Part shown: positions 7,964 to 16,475 of the stretch, piece by piece
Numbering within the stretch: the first letter of the stretch is position 1
Layout of the letters: each line of letters starts with the position of its first letter
The notes under the pieces: generated by a model
Seen by the model: only the letters and a program-made list of their open reading frames with translations
The model's database searches: none
Told to the model about the DNA's origin: nothing
NCBI GenBank assembly: GCA_028277085.1
Contig: JANQHL010000282.1
Coordinates: 1-33,402, forward strand
Direction of reading: 5' to 3'
Source: Flavobacteriaceae bacterium
Lineage (GTDB): Bacteria; Bacteroidota; Bacteroidia; Flavobacteriales; Flavobacteriaceae
DNA length: 33,402 nucleotides
Position numbers and translations under genes: made by a program

Positions 7964-9445
7964 TTAATGGTTGATGATTTGCTCCAATTCTTTTTTCCAG
8001 TTATGGTAAGCACTTAAGTATGCTGTATTATCTCCGGAAGGGGTGTAGGTTTTTATATAATCATGCCCTGTGAATGGGGACAAGTCGTCAAATTGCCCCT
8101 TGGTTATGGCACAGGCCCTTGCGGCACCAACAGCCCCCGTAGTATTATAAATTTTAATTTCTTTTTCTAACAAATTGGCTATCGTATTTGAAAATATCTC
8201 AGAGCGAAAAAGGTTGTCATTACCTGCCCGGATCACTTGGTTGGTACTCTTTTCGGATTGCATTATCTCGAAACCATACGCAAAAGAAAATGCAATACCC
8301 TCAAGGGCAGCACGGCAAAGATGGGCTTTAGTGTGCCTATTGAAATTTAAATGCAGGATATGGCTGCCAAGGTCTTTGTTCCGTAACATTCGTTCGGCAC
8401 CGTTTCCAAACGGCAGAAGAGTAAGCCCATCAGACCCAATGCCCACCGTTGCTGCTAAATGGTTCATAACGTCATACGTATCCACCAAAAGGTTTTCCCG
8501 AAGCCAGCGGTATTGTATTCCAGCGCCATTGATGCACAACAGTGTACCGATCCATTGTCGTTCTCCTAGGTTGTAATTGACATGGGCAAAGTTGTTCACC
8601 CGGTCATATTCTTTAACCGCATGGTTTTCGGTTACCGCGTAAATTACTCCGGAAGTGCCAGCAGTAGCTGCGATTTCCCCGGGACGCATAACATTCAGGG
8701 AAACAGCATTATTCGGTTGATCCCCAGCTCGATAAAGGATAGGTGTTCCTTCCAGCAATCCGCTCTCCTTAGCTCCTTGGGGACTTACCCTTGCTTGTTC
8801 TGAAAATGTAGCTACGATATCCGGAACAAGCGCTTTGTCAATTTGGAAATGGTTCAATAACTCGGCGGACAATGTATCTGAACTAAAGTCCCAGAAAATA
8901 CCCTCCGAAAGCCCTGAAATAGTGGTGTTCATGAGCCCGGATAATCGATACGCAACATAATCGCCAGGGAGTAAAAATTTGTGAATTTTGCTATAGCGAT
9001 CGGGTTCGTTTTCCTGGACCCATCGCAATTTTGAGGCGGTAAAGTTTCCGGGGGAATTCAACAGATGGGAATTGCAGAAATCGCTCCCCAACGTATCGTA
9101 TGCCTGATTTCCAATAGCTACCGCTCTACTATCACACCAAATGATCGCCTCCCGTAAGGGCATTCCCCTTTGGTCAACAACTACAAGTCCGTGCATTTGG
9201 TAAGAAATACCCACGCCAATGATTTCCTGGGCGGAAATGTTGAATTTTTTCTTGATCTTTTGGATCCCTGCACAGATCCAACGCCACCAGTCCTCCGGAT
9301 TTTGTTCCGCCCAGCCGGGCTGTAGGGAAGTGATTGCCATTTCTTCTTGCGGTTCGCGTACCCAACCAATAGCTTTTCCGGTTTCGCTTTCTACTACCGC
9401 TATCTTTATAGATGAACTCCCAAGGTCTATTCCTAAATAGTACAA
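7964..9445 (-). CDS. xylB: Xylulokinase (FGGY family)
   Basis: ATP-dependent phosphorylation of D-xylulose to D-xylulose 5-phosphate for the pentose phosphate pathway. FGGY-kinase features are the N-terminal phosphate loop [72 protein letters not shown] and a [10 protein letters not shown] segment near the C-terminus. There is no ATG near the 5' end. The frame opens with TTG 9487 (507 aa), but TTG 9445 gives [11 protein letters not shown], the position at which relatives begin, and a 493-aa protein, so I prefer it. It sits 11 nt upstream of xylA. The divergent ROK kinase starts 90 nt away, so the two promoters share this spacer. Confidence 0.94.
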   Translation of the reverse strand: MYYLGIDLGSSSIKIAVVESETGKAIGWVREPQEEMAITSLQPGWAEQNPEDWWRWICAGIQKIKKKFNISAQEIIGVGISYQMHGLVVVDQRGMPLREAIIWCDSRAVAIGNQAYDTLGSDFCNSHLLNSPGNFTASKLRWVQENEPDRYSKIHKFLLPGDYVAYRLSGLMNTTISGLSEGIFWDFSSDTLSAELLNHFQIDKALVPDIVATFSEQARVSPQGAKESGLLEGTPILYRAGDQPNNAVSLNVMRPGEIAATAGTSGVIYAVTENHAVKEYDRVNNFAHVNYNLGERQWIGTLLCINGAGIQYRWLRENLLVDTYDVMNHLAATVGIGSDGLTLLPFGNGAERMLRNKDLGSHILHLNFNRHTKAHLCRAALEGIAFSFAYGFEIMQSEKSTNQVIRAGNDNLFRSEIFSNTIANLLEKEIKIYNTTGAVGAARACAITKGQFDDLSPFTGHDYIKTYTPSGDNTAYLSAYHNWKKELEQIINH

Positions 9446-9506
9446 ACTATTATCGATTTTATGATCGGATTTCTTTAAAAGTATCAAAAAAAATTGTTGG
9501 AAAAAC

Positions 9507-9514
9507 TATCTTTA
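9507..9514 (+). promoter_or_regulatory. Candidate -7 element of the ROK kinase promoter
   Basis: TATCTTTA matches TAnnTTTG at 7 of 8 positions and ends 20 nt before the ATG of the ROK gene, the same geometry as the lacI promoter. No good -33 partner was found. Confidence 0.3.
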
Positions 9515-9534
9515 AAACATCTTAAGTAATAGCA

Positions 9535-10491
9535 ATGGATTTAGTTATAGGAATTGATATAGGGGGAACCAAAACCAAAATTGGTTTAGTAGATAAAACG
9601 GGGAACTGTTTGGAGAAAACCTTTTTTCGAACCAAGGAATATCCGGATTTGGATGCCTACCTGGAGCAGGTAAAGCTTGCTTCGGAAACGCTAATAGAAA
9701 ACGTAGGTGCCAAGGGAACCATTCTGGGTTGTGGCATTGGAGCGCCAAATGCCTCCAGCAAAAATGGAACTATCGAAAATGCGGCCAATTTGTTGTGGAG
9801 GGGGACGGTTCCTATTTTGGAAAAACTCAAGGAAAAAATGCCGATGCCGATGCGAATAATGAATGATGCCAGCGCTGCGGCTCTTGGCGAAATGCTATTT
9901 GGCAGAGGTAAAGACATGACTGATTTTATTGCAATTACCCTTGGGACTGGATTTGGTGCGGGAATAGTGGCTAATGGGCAATTAATTGATGGGTATGATG
10001 GCTTCGCCGGGGAATTGGGCCATGTAGATATGACTATAGGAGATGGCCGGCTTACCGGGCTTGGAGTGCAAGGGGGGTTAGAAGCCTATGTGTCTGCTAC
10101 CGGACTTAAGCGAACAATTCTCTATATGCAGAGCATGTATTTGGATCAAAGCCGGTTTAGAGATGTTGCCTACAATGATCTGCACGGAGAAGATATCACC
10201 AAAGCTGCCGAGGAGGGAGATGTGATTGCGTTAAAGGCGTTTGATTACACTGCGAAGATCATGGCACTTGCATTGGCCAACTTTACGGCCTTTACGCAAC
10301 CGGAAGCTTTTATCCTCATGGGAGGACTTGTCAACAGTGGAAAGTGGATTTTGGAACCGCTTGAGCGCTACTTCAACGATTACTTACTGGAAGTTTATAA
10401 GGGTAAGGTAAAGATCCTGGAATCCGGAATGCCCGGAAAAACTGCTGCAATTTGTGGAGCAGCAGCATTAATTTGGGAGAAACATCGTTAA
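9535..10491 (+). CDS. ROK-family sugar kinase (glucokinase-like), zinc cysteines absent
   Basis: A 318-aa cytoplasmic sugar kinase of the ROK family, probably phosphorylating glucose or a related hexose. The ATP-binding DIGGTKTKIGLVD is at about 8-20, the catalytic base Asp111 lies in MNDASAAALGE, and ITLGTGFGAGIV and AGELGHVDM (Glu160, His163) are present. No DNA-binding domain is attached, so it is a kinase rather than a repressor. It is odd in one place: the usual CxCGxxGCxE zinc motif aligns with TGLGVQGGLE at 174-183, all three cysteines being replaced, while YVSATGL follows normally. It is divergent from xylBA and ends in a candidate small-RNA/terminator region. The exact substrate cannot be read from sequence. 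Confidence 0.88.
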   Translation: MDLVIGIDIGGTKTKIGLVDKTGNCLEKTFFRTKEYPDLDAYLEQVKLASETLIENVGAKGTILGCGIGAPNASSKNGTIENAANLLWRGTVPILEKLKEKMPMPMRIMNDASAAALGEMLFGRGKDMTDFIAITLGTGFGAGIVANGQLIDGYDGFAGELGHVDMTIGDGRLTGLGVQGGLEAYVSATGLKRTILYMQSMYLDQSRFRDVAYNDLHGEDITKAAEEGDVIALKAFDYTAKIMALALANFTAFTQPEAFILMGGLVNSGKWILEPLERYFNDYLLEVYKGKVKILESGMPGKTAAICGAAALIWEKHR

Positions 10492-10506
10492 AAATAATTC
10501 TTTGGT

Positions 10507-10514
10507 TATCTTTG
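10507..10514 (+). promoter_or_regulatory. Candidate -7 element of a small-RNA promoter
   Basis: TATCTTTG is an exact TAnnTTTG match, 15 nt after the ROK stop codon and about 5 nt before a strongly structured stretch that ends in a terminator. The -33 region is not clear. Confidence 0.35.
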
Positions 10515-10518
10515 TCCT

Positions 10519-10604
10519 GTTGTGTTGTGTTCCGGGAAAACCCGGAACGGTGTTGCACATACAGTGCAAACCAATGAAAGGCTTCCTTTTCGGAGGCTTT
10601 TTTG
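10519..10604 (+). ncRNA. Candidate small RNA (three consecutive hairpins)
   Basis: Between the ROK gene and hutG lie three stem-loops in about 85 nt. The first is a perfect 8-bp stem GTTCCGGG-AAAA-CCCGGAAC (10529-10548), the second TTGCAC-ATACA-GTGCAA (10553-10569), and the third a 10-bp terminator stem followed by T residues (10577-10605). A TATCTTTG box lies just upstream. That is the architecture of a short independent transcript. It could instead be only the 3' UTR of the ROK mRNA. I did not recognise an RNA family; a search against Rfam, including flavobacterial motifs such as Flavo-1, would be informative. Confidence 0.4.
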
Positions 10605-10605
10605 T
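10577..10605 (+). terminator. Rho-independent terminator downstream of the ROK gene / small RNA
   Basis: AAAGGCTTCC (10577-10586) pairs with GGAGGCTTTT (10592-10601) around the loop TTTTC, with two G-T pairs, and runs into a T-tract ending at the hutG stop codon (10606). The T-tract orients it to the plus strand. Confidence 0.75.
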
Positions 10606-11559
10606 TTACGGAAATTCAGAATGGATAATCTTGTGAATGAGTGAAGCCGCTAGTTTTGCTGTTCTTCCGTCCAGATCGAATTCCGGGTTCATTTCTGCGA
10701 TATCCAAACTTATTAGCTTCCCCGACGTAATTATAGTTTCCAGGCTTTCCAGGACAACATCCGGGGAAAAGCCCATGGGTGAGGCGGCGCTTACCCCGGG
10801 GGCATAGGCGGAGGAAAAGCCATCCAGATCTATGGTGACATAAACATGATCTACCGTTGCGATAAAGGCTTTGATCCAGGTGTTGATCTCTTTAACGAAC
10901 TCAATCCGAAAGGTGTTCTGAAGCACATAGGTGACATCCATTTCCGCTGCGGTTTCAAAAAGGGTTCGGTCATTGGCATCCTTTCGAATACCCAGGCATA
11001 GATAGGGAAAAGGTTCATTTTCATTGGCCAGCTGGTAAAACGGCGTTCCCGAGTTTGGAAGGTCACGATCTTCCCTAAGGTCAAAATGCGCATCGAAGTT
11101 AATGATCCCTATAGCGGGTCTTTTCCGTTTTGAAAGCAAGAATTTTTTGATGCCGTTATAATGCCCATAGGCAATATCATGGCCTCCTCCGATGAGGATG
11201 GGGAAGCTATTCTTGTCCAATAGTTCGTAAACTTTTTCGCTAAGCATTTCCTGTGCTGCTTCCATGGCTTTATCAGTACAAGAAACATCTCCAATATCAA
11301 TGAGCTTTTGACCATCATCAAGATGATTGGGCATTTTTCCCAAGGCTTCTCGAATCGCTTTCGGCCCCTTCTTTGCGCCTGTTCTGCCAGAATTCCTACG
11401 AACCCCTTCGTCACAGGCGTACCCCAGTAGTGCAAACAGATTTTTGCCTTTCTCTAATTGATCGATAGGTAAACAAGTTACTTTTTCATGTAGATAGAGC
11501 TGTTGATCCGACATCCTGCCGGACCAGTTTTCTTTAAGGGGGAACACATATTTAGCCAT
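10606..11559 (-). CDS. hutG: Formimidoylglutamase HutG (arginase/agmatinase family)
   Basis: Hydrolyses N-formimidoyl-L-glutamate to L-glutamate and formamide, the last step of the histidine route. The 317-aa protein has the binuclear-manganese ureohydrolase signature: GGGHDIAYGH with His127, NFDAHFDLR with Asp156, His158 and Asp160, and TIDLDGFSSAYAPGVSAASP. The frame is open further upstream, but MAKYVFPLKENW at ATG 11559 is the natural start, one base after the hutU stop. Its place as last gene of hutHIUG separates it from arginase or agmatinase, which share the fold. It ends against the plus-strand terminator at 10577-10605. Confidence 0.92.
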   Translation of the reverse strand: MAKYVFPLKENWSGRMSDQQLYLHEKVTCLPIDQLEKGKNLFALLGYACDEGVRRNSGRTGAKKGPKAIREALGKMPNHLDDGQKLIDIGDVSCTDKAMEAAQEMLSEKVYELLDKNSFPILIGGGHDIAYGHYNGIKKFLLSKRKRPAIGIINFDAHFDLREDRDLPNSGTPFYQLANENEPFPYLCLGIRKDANDRTLFETAAEMDVTYVLQNTFRIEFVKEINTWIKAFIATVDHVYVTIDLDGFSSAYAPGVSAASPMGFSPDVVLESLETIITSGKLISLDIAEMNPEFDLDGRTAKLAASLIHKIIHSEFP

Positions 11560-11560
11560 A

Positions 11561-13579
11561 TCAGAACAAATTATCCAATAGTGAAGGATCAACACCATTG
11601 GGTAGGGTCACTTTCAATTCAGGAGTGCGTTCCATCTCGCGATGTATTGCGAATAGTGCTTCTTCGTTTCGCGCCCATGCCCGTCTCGCAATACCATTGT
11701 TAACGTCGTAAAAGAGCAAATGTTTTACGTTTTGCTGGGCATCTTTGGAACCGTCTAACAATAAGCCAAATCCTCCGTTGATGACCTCTCCCCATCCCAC
11801 ACCACCACCATTGTGAATAGAAACCCATGTAGCACCCCGAAAACTATCACCAATAACATTATGAATGGCCATATCTGCGGTAAACTTGCTGCCATCATAA
11901 ATGTTACTTGTTTCCCTAAAGGGAGAATCCGTACCACTTACATCATGATGATCACGCCCCAATACTACGGGAGCAGAAATTTTCCCTTCGCTTATAGCCT
12001 GGTTAAAGGCAGTTGCTATCGCAATACGTCCTGAAGCATCGGCATACAAAATCCTTGCTTGGGAACCCACTACCAATTCGTTCTGTTCTGCTTGTTGTAT
12101 CCATGCGATGTTGTCTTGCATTTGCTGGCGGATTTCCTCGGGAGCTGAAGCTGCAATAGCTTCCATGACTTCCAGAGCAAGCCTATCGGTTTGTTTGAGA
12201 TCTTTAGCGGTACCGGAAGTACAAACCCAGCGAAAGGGGCCAAAACCATAATCAAAACACATTGGTCCAAGAATATCCTGTACATAGGAGGGGTATATAA
12301 AGTCAACCCCATTCGGTGCCAAAATAGCGGCTCCGGCTCTGGAAGCCTCTAACAAAAAGGCATTGCCATAGTCGAAAAAATAGGTACCGTTTTCAGTGTG
12401 TTTGTTAATTGCGGCCACCTGTCTTCGGAGGGATTCTTGTACATGGTGCTTAAAACTTTCGGGATCTTCGGCCATCATAACATGAGCTTCCTCAAAGGTA
12501 AGACCCACAGGGTAATACCCACCTGACCAGGGATTGTGTAAGGAGGTCTGATCCGAACCCAAATGCACGAAAATCGCTTCTTTATAGAAGCGCTCCCATA
12601 CGTTCACCACATTACCTATAAAGGCAAGCGAGACCACCTCCTTCTGATGGATGGCCCTTTTTGTGCGCGCCACTAAACCCTCCAAATCTTCCAAAAGTTC
12701 GTCTACCCACCCCTGATTGTATCTTTTTCTGGCAGCTTCGGGATTTACCTCGGCACAAACTGTAATGCATTGGGCAATGTTTCCTGCCTTAGGTTGGGCT
12801 CCGCTCATACCACCCAGTCCCGAGGTCAAAAAAACCTTTCCTTTAGGGGAATCTTCAGGAGAAAGTACCTTTCTAAAAGCGTTCATTACGGTTATCGTAG
12901 TGCCGTGAACAATCCCCTGAGGGCCGATATACATATAAGAACCCGCCGTCATTTGCCCATATTGAGTTACCCCTAGGGCATTGAACCGTTCCCAATCATC
13001 AGGTTGGGAGTAATTGGGAATCATCATCCCATTGGTAATCACTACTCTGGGTGCACCGGGTGATGATGGAAATAAGCCCATGGGATGTCCGGAGTACATG
13101 TGCAGCGTTTGGTTTTCCTCCATTTCCGCCAGGTATTTCATTGTAAGAAGGTATTGCGCCCAATTTTGGAAAACTGCCCCGTTCCCCCCATAGGTAATAA
13201 GTTCGTTAGGGTGTTGGGCCACCGCCGGATCAAGGTTGTTCTGGATCATTAGCATTATGGCCGCCGCCTTGGGTGTTTTGGCGGGATACCAGTCAAAAGG
13301 CCTAGCAAAGAGCGGATAACCCGGTTTAAAACGATACATATAAATGCGTCCAAACTGTTGTAGTTCTTCTGCAAACTCCACAGCCAATTCCTCATGCCAT
13401 ACTTTGGGAAAATACCGTAATGCGTTTTGAACCGCTAGTTTTTTTTCTTCGGTGGAGAGGATATCCTTTCGTTTTGGCGCTGTATGCTCTCCTTGTACCA
13501 CCGGCCTTTTTGAAGGGAGTTGCTCCGGGATACCCTGAAGAATTTGGCGTTTGAAATTTGCAATTTCCGCTTTACTCAT
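11561..13579 (-). CDS. hutU: Urocanate hydratase (long form)
   Basis: Adds water to urocanate to give 4-imidazolone-5-propionate, using tightly bound NAD+ as an electrophile. Diagnostic stretches are YGGNGAVFQNWAQYLLTMKY, SGHPMGLFPSSPGAPRVVIT, NGMMIPNYSQ, TSGLGGMSGAQPKAGNI and GPMCFDYGFGPFRWVCTSG with the catalytic-type cysteine, plus IHNGGGVGWGEVINGGFG. At 672 aa it is longer than the roughly 557-aa proteobacterial enzymes and resembles the long form shared by many Bacteroidota and eukaryotes. It lies between hutI and hutG with one-base gaps on both sides, so translational coupling is likely. Confidence 0.97.
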   Translation of the reverse strand: MSKAEIANFKRQILQGIPEQLPSKRPVVQGEHTAPKRKDILSTEEKKLAVQNALRYFPKVWHEELAVEFAEELQQFGRIYMYRFKPGYPLFARPFDWYPAKTPKAAAIMLMIQNNLDPAVAQHPNELITYGGNGAVFQNWAQYLLTMKYLAEMEENQTLHMYSGHPMGLFPSSPGAPRVVITNGMMIPNYSQPDDWERFNALGVTQYGQMTAGSYMYIGPQGIVHGTTITVMNAFRKVLSPEDSPKGKVFLTSGLGGMSGAQPKAGNIAQCITVCAEVNPEAARKRYNQGWVDELLEDLEGLVARTKRAIHQKEVVSLAFIGNVVNVWERFYKEAIFVHLGSDQTSLHNPWSGGYYPVGLTFEEAHVMMAEDPESFKHHVQESLRRQVAAINKHTENGTYFFDYGNAFLLEASRAGAAILAPNGVDFIYPSYVQDILGPMCFDYGFGPFRWVCTSGTAKDLKQTDRLALEVMEAIAASAPEEIRQQMQDNIAWIQQAEQNELVVGSQARILYADASGRIAIATAFNQAISEGKISAPVVLGRDHHDVSGTDSPFRETSNIYDGSKFTADMAIHNVIGDSFRGATWVSIHNGGGVGWGEVINGGFGLLLDGSKDAQQNVKHLLFYDVNNGIARRAWARNEEALFAIHREMERTPELKVTLPNGVDPSLLDNLF

Positions 13580-13580
13580 T

Positions 13581-14810
13581 TTACAAAACCTTTATTCCAT
13601 TTTTCCATACAGCGCACGGCTGTAATTGTCCCTGATGATAGGTAATTTCCCGATAATCTACTGCGGGAAAAGCAATGATATCTGCTTTGTATCCTTTTGC
13701 CAATATGCCACGATCCTTCAGATTTAATGCAGCAGCAGCTCTGAACGTTATCCCGGCCAACACCTCGGCATTGGATAATTTTTCAAACGCTCCCAGAATA
13801 CTGGCTTGTGCCAGTAAATTTCCCATTGGCGCAGAGCCCGGATTATGATCACTAGCTATGGCCAAAGCGGCTCCCGCATCAAGTAGTTTACGCGCCGGGG
13901 TAAACTCGCATCCCAGGCCAAAGGAGGCTCCGGGAAGTGCCGTTGCGATAGTATCACTGTTCGCCAAAAGAGTGATTTCTTTATCAGAACTTGCTTCGAG
14001 GTGATCAGCACTAACTGCCTTATACTTCACGGCTATTGCACTTCCTCCGGTGGAGAATTGATCTGCATGTACTGTAATATCAAACCCCATAGCAGAAGCC
14101 GTTTTGAAATAAGGCTCAATCTCTTTCTGGGAAAAGGCACTTTCTTCTACAAAGGCATCTATGCGGTTGCTTAGCTTTTCTGATTTTATTTTGGGGAGCA
14201 GCACCTCACTCAGCTTTTGCAGATATTGCCCGGGGGAACCTGATTGATCCTTTGGTGGGATATGTGCCGCCAGACAGGTTGGAATCAAATCGACTACTGT
14301 TTTAGTATTTGCGGCTTTAATAGCACGTAACATCTTTAGCTCTTCTTCTACCGAAAGACCGTAACCGCTTTTTACTTCCAGGGAAGTAACTCCCAGTTTT
14401 AAATGCGCGTTGGCCCGTGTTACCACCCCTTGACTAAGATGGGCTTCAGTGGCTTCCCGTGTTTTTATCACAGTATCCCAAATTCCTCCTCCGGATTTAG
14501 CAATTTCCAAATAGGTCTTCCCGGAATTGCGAAGGGCATAGTCCCGGGCACGGGATCCGCCAAAACAAATATGAGTGTGGGCATCTACAAAACCAGGGGT
14601 GCCAACGATTTCCTGATCCAGTTGATGCACCTCGTCCGCTTCCCGCACAAGGTTTTTAAAAGCCCCAATTTTAAGGATTTGCCCTTCGGAAATTAGTATA
14701 CCGCCTTGATCAATAACCGCTATTACTTCATCTTTGAGTGCTCCTTTTATGGGAAGTCCGGACATCGGCAGCAATTGGGTGAACGGTCCGATCAGTGTTT
14801 TTGTAGCCAT
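13581..14810 (-). CDS. hutI: Imidazolonepropionase
   Basis: Hydrolyses 4-imidazolone-5-propionate to N-formimidoyl-L-glutamate, the third step of histidine breakdown. It is a 409-aa amidohydrolase-superfamily enzyme: VDAHTHICFGGSRARDY with metal ligands His78 and His80, GVTSLEVKSGYGL, DITVHADQFS with a further His, SADHLE, and ASDHNPGSAPMGNL carrying the catalytic Asp. The C-terminal composite beta domain includes LKDRGILAKGYKADIIAF. The ATG directly abuts the hutH stop (TAA-ATG, no gap), and hutU starts one base beyond its own stop. The length is normal for HutI. Confidence 0.96.
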   Translation of the reverse strand: MATKTLIGPFTQLLPMSGLPIKGALKDEVIAVIDQGGILISEGQILKIGAFKNLVREADEVHQLDQEIVGTPGFVDAHTHICFGGSRARDYALRNSGKTYLEIAKSGGGIWDTVIKTREATEAHLSQGVVTRANAHLKLGVTSLEVKSGYGLSVEEELKMLRAIKAANTKTVVDLIPTCLAAHIPPKDQSGSPGQYLQKLSEVLLPKIKSEKLSNRIDAFVEESAFSQKEIEPYFKTASAMGFDITVHADQFSTGGSAIAVKYKAVSADHLEASSDKEITLLANSDTIATALPGASFGLGCEFTPARKLLDAGAALAIASDHNPGSAPMGNLLAQASILGAFEKLSNAEVLAGITFRAAAALNLKDRGILAKGYKADIIAFPAVDYREITYHQGQLQPCAVWKNGIKVL

Positions 14811-16388
14811 TTAAAAAAGTTCAAATTCACGACTGTAGGGGGTATCCCAAACAATGTTCTTTTCCAGCATCAGGGCTTCTATCAAATTGATAATTTCGCC
14901 ACTTCGGATGATGTCTATGGTAGTATCGATATCATCTGCAAAGACCCGATCTTCTGCAGCAAAAGGGACCTTGGAACGCAGGAACTGGTGCACTCGATCC
15001 AGGAGCAGTCCCGATTTTAACGGTTTACGGTACTCAAATGCCTGTGCTGCAGTGAGCAGTTCAATGGCCAGGATCTTCTCTACATTTTCGATGATGGTAA
15101 GGGCTTTTCTTCCACTAATGGATCCCATGCTCACATGATCTTCCTGCCCAAGTGAAGTTGGAATGCTATCGGCGCTAGCCGGGAAACACATACTTTTGTT
15201 CTCACTAACCAAAGCCGCAGAAGTGTACTGCAACATCATGTAGCCGGAGTTAATACCGGTATCCTGCATTAACAGTTGGGGTACGCCATAACCTCCTTCC
15301 AAGGCCAAATAAATTCGGCGGTCCGAAATGTTTCCTATTTCGGCGGCGGCCACAGCAGCATAGTCCAACGCCAATGCCAGGGGTTGTCCGTGAAAATTTC
15401 CTCCACTAATGGCAGTAGTACTATCAAGGATAACTGGATTATCTGTGACCGAATTTAACTCCGTTTGCAAAAGTGCCTTGAGATGGTGCCATGCATTTCG
15501 GGAAGCCCCATGCACCTGGGGAATACAACGTAAGGAATAGGGATCTTGCACCCGTTCACAGTCAATATGGTGCTCTAATATCTCAGAGCCCGCTAGTAAA
15601 GTCCGAATTCTTCCGGCGACGTGTTGGCTACCCATGAAAGGGCGTAATTCGTGTAATTTCTTGCTAAAGGGACGTATGGAACCTTGCAGCCCTTCCAACA
15701 TCATTGCGCCGATAACATCAGCTTGTCTCAGGCAGTTATGGAGTTTCTGAAGTGCCAGCACCGCATGGGCAGCAATAAATTGTGTGCCGTTAATGAGTGC
15801 CAGGCCTTCTTTTGGGCCTAACTCCAGGGCCGTAAGCCCGGTTTTTTGAAACAAACGTTCTGTGGTTAGGGTTTCTCCTTCAAAATTCACCTTACCTAAT
15901 CCGATAAGGGGCAAAAAGAGGTGGGAGAGGGGAGCGAGATCACCCGAAGCACCTACCGACCCCTGGGAGGGAACCACAGGGATAGCGTTGTTTTCGATGT
16001 GCCAAAGGATACGTTCAAGTGTAGCAAGGCGTATACCGGAATAGCCTTTAGCCAGGGCATGAGCTTTAAGGACCAGCATTAGTTTGGCAAGCATATTGGA
16101 AATAGGGGGCCCTACCCCAACGCTATGACTTTGTAAAATGTTGGTTTGCAATTTTTGGGTAGCTTCCCTGGAAATTTTAGTGGTGCACAAGGGGCCAAAA
16201 CCGGTATTAATACCATAGACCGGGGCACCGTGTGCAACGATCTGCTCAACATACCGAGAACTTTTTTGAATACGCTTTTGGGCAGCTTCGGAAAAAGTGC
16301 CTTTTAATTCACCTCGGACCATCTGCAGTGCCAATCCCGCAGACAAAGTAGCTTCTCCCAGAAGGAAATGTATTGGTGGTTGTGGCAT
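14811..16388 (-). CDS. hutH: Histidine ammonia-lyase
   Basis: Removes ammonia from L-histidine to form trans-urocanate, committing histidine to catabolism. The MIO prosthetic group forms from Ala147-Ser148-Gly149 in GSVGASGDLAPLSH. Other lyase-family stretches are YGINTGFGPLCTTKIS near residue 58, LQSHSVGVGPP, ALINGTQFIAAHAVLAL, QDPYSLRCIPQVHG, SVTDNPVI, ISGGNFHGQPLALALD and EDHVSMGSISGRKAL. The 525 aa are slightly above the usual length of around 510. It is the first gene of the hutHIUG operon, so the operon promoter should lie in the 87-bp spacer shared with the divergent nitroreductase gene. Confidence 0.96.
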   Translation of the reverse strand: MPQPPIHFLLGEATLSAGLALQMVRGELKGTFSEAAQKRIQKSSRYVEQIVAHGAPVYGINTGFGPLCTTKISREATQKLQTNILQSHSVGVGPPISNMLAKLMLVLKAHALAKGYSGIRLATLERILWHIENNAIPVVPSQGSVGASGDLAPLSHLFLPLIGLGKVNFEGETLTTERLFQKTGLTALELGPKEGLALINGTQFIAAHAVLALQKLHNCLRQADVIGAMMLEGLQGSIRPFSKKLHELRPFMGSQHVAGRIRTLLAGSEILEHHIDCERVQDPYSLRCIPQVHGASRNAWHHLKALLQTELNSVTDNPVILDSTTAISGGNFHGQPLALALDYAAVAAAEIGNISDRRIYLALEGGYGVPQLLMQDTGINSGYMMLQYTSAALVSENKSMCFPASADSIPTSLGQEDHVSMGSISGRKALTIIENVEKILAIELLTAAQAFEYRKPLKSGLLLDRVHQFLRSKVPFAAEDRVFADDIDTTIDIIRSGEIINLIEALMLEKNIVWDTPYSREFELF

Positions 16389-16437
16389 TAAGAAATCGTT
16401 TTCGTAAGATTAAAAGTAGGGCGAAAGTTTGAGATTA

Positions 16438-16453
16438 GGTATACCTTTATACC
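16438..16453. promoter_or_regulatory. Inverted repeat in the hutH-nitroreductase spacer
   Basis: GGTATA-CCTT-TATACC is a 6-bp inverted repeat in the 87-bp divergent spacer, 50 nt upstream of hutH and 22 nt before the nitroreductase ATG. It is a possible operator for either direction. No hut regulator gene is nearby to support it. Confidence 0.3.
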
Positions 16454-16475
16454 AAGAAAAAACAAAAGATTGTAA

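Noticed and set aside
8175..8576. 133-codon plus-strand frame within xylB
   Set aside because: Antisense to conserved xylulokinase sequence; no homology, a shadow frame.
10529..10548. Perfect CG-rich stem with AAAA loop as a stand-alone terminator
   Set aside because: No T-tract follows; the true terminator is the hairpin at 10577-10605. The stem is better seen as part of a structured RNA.
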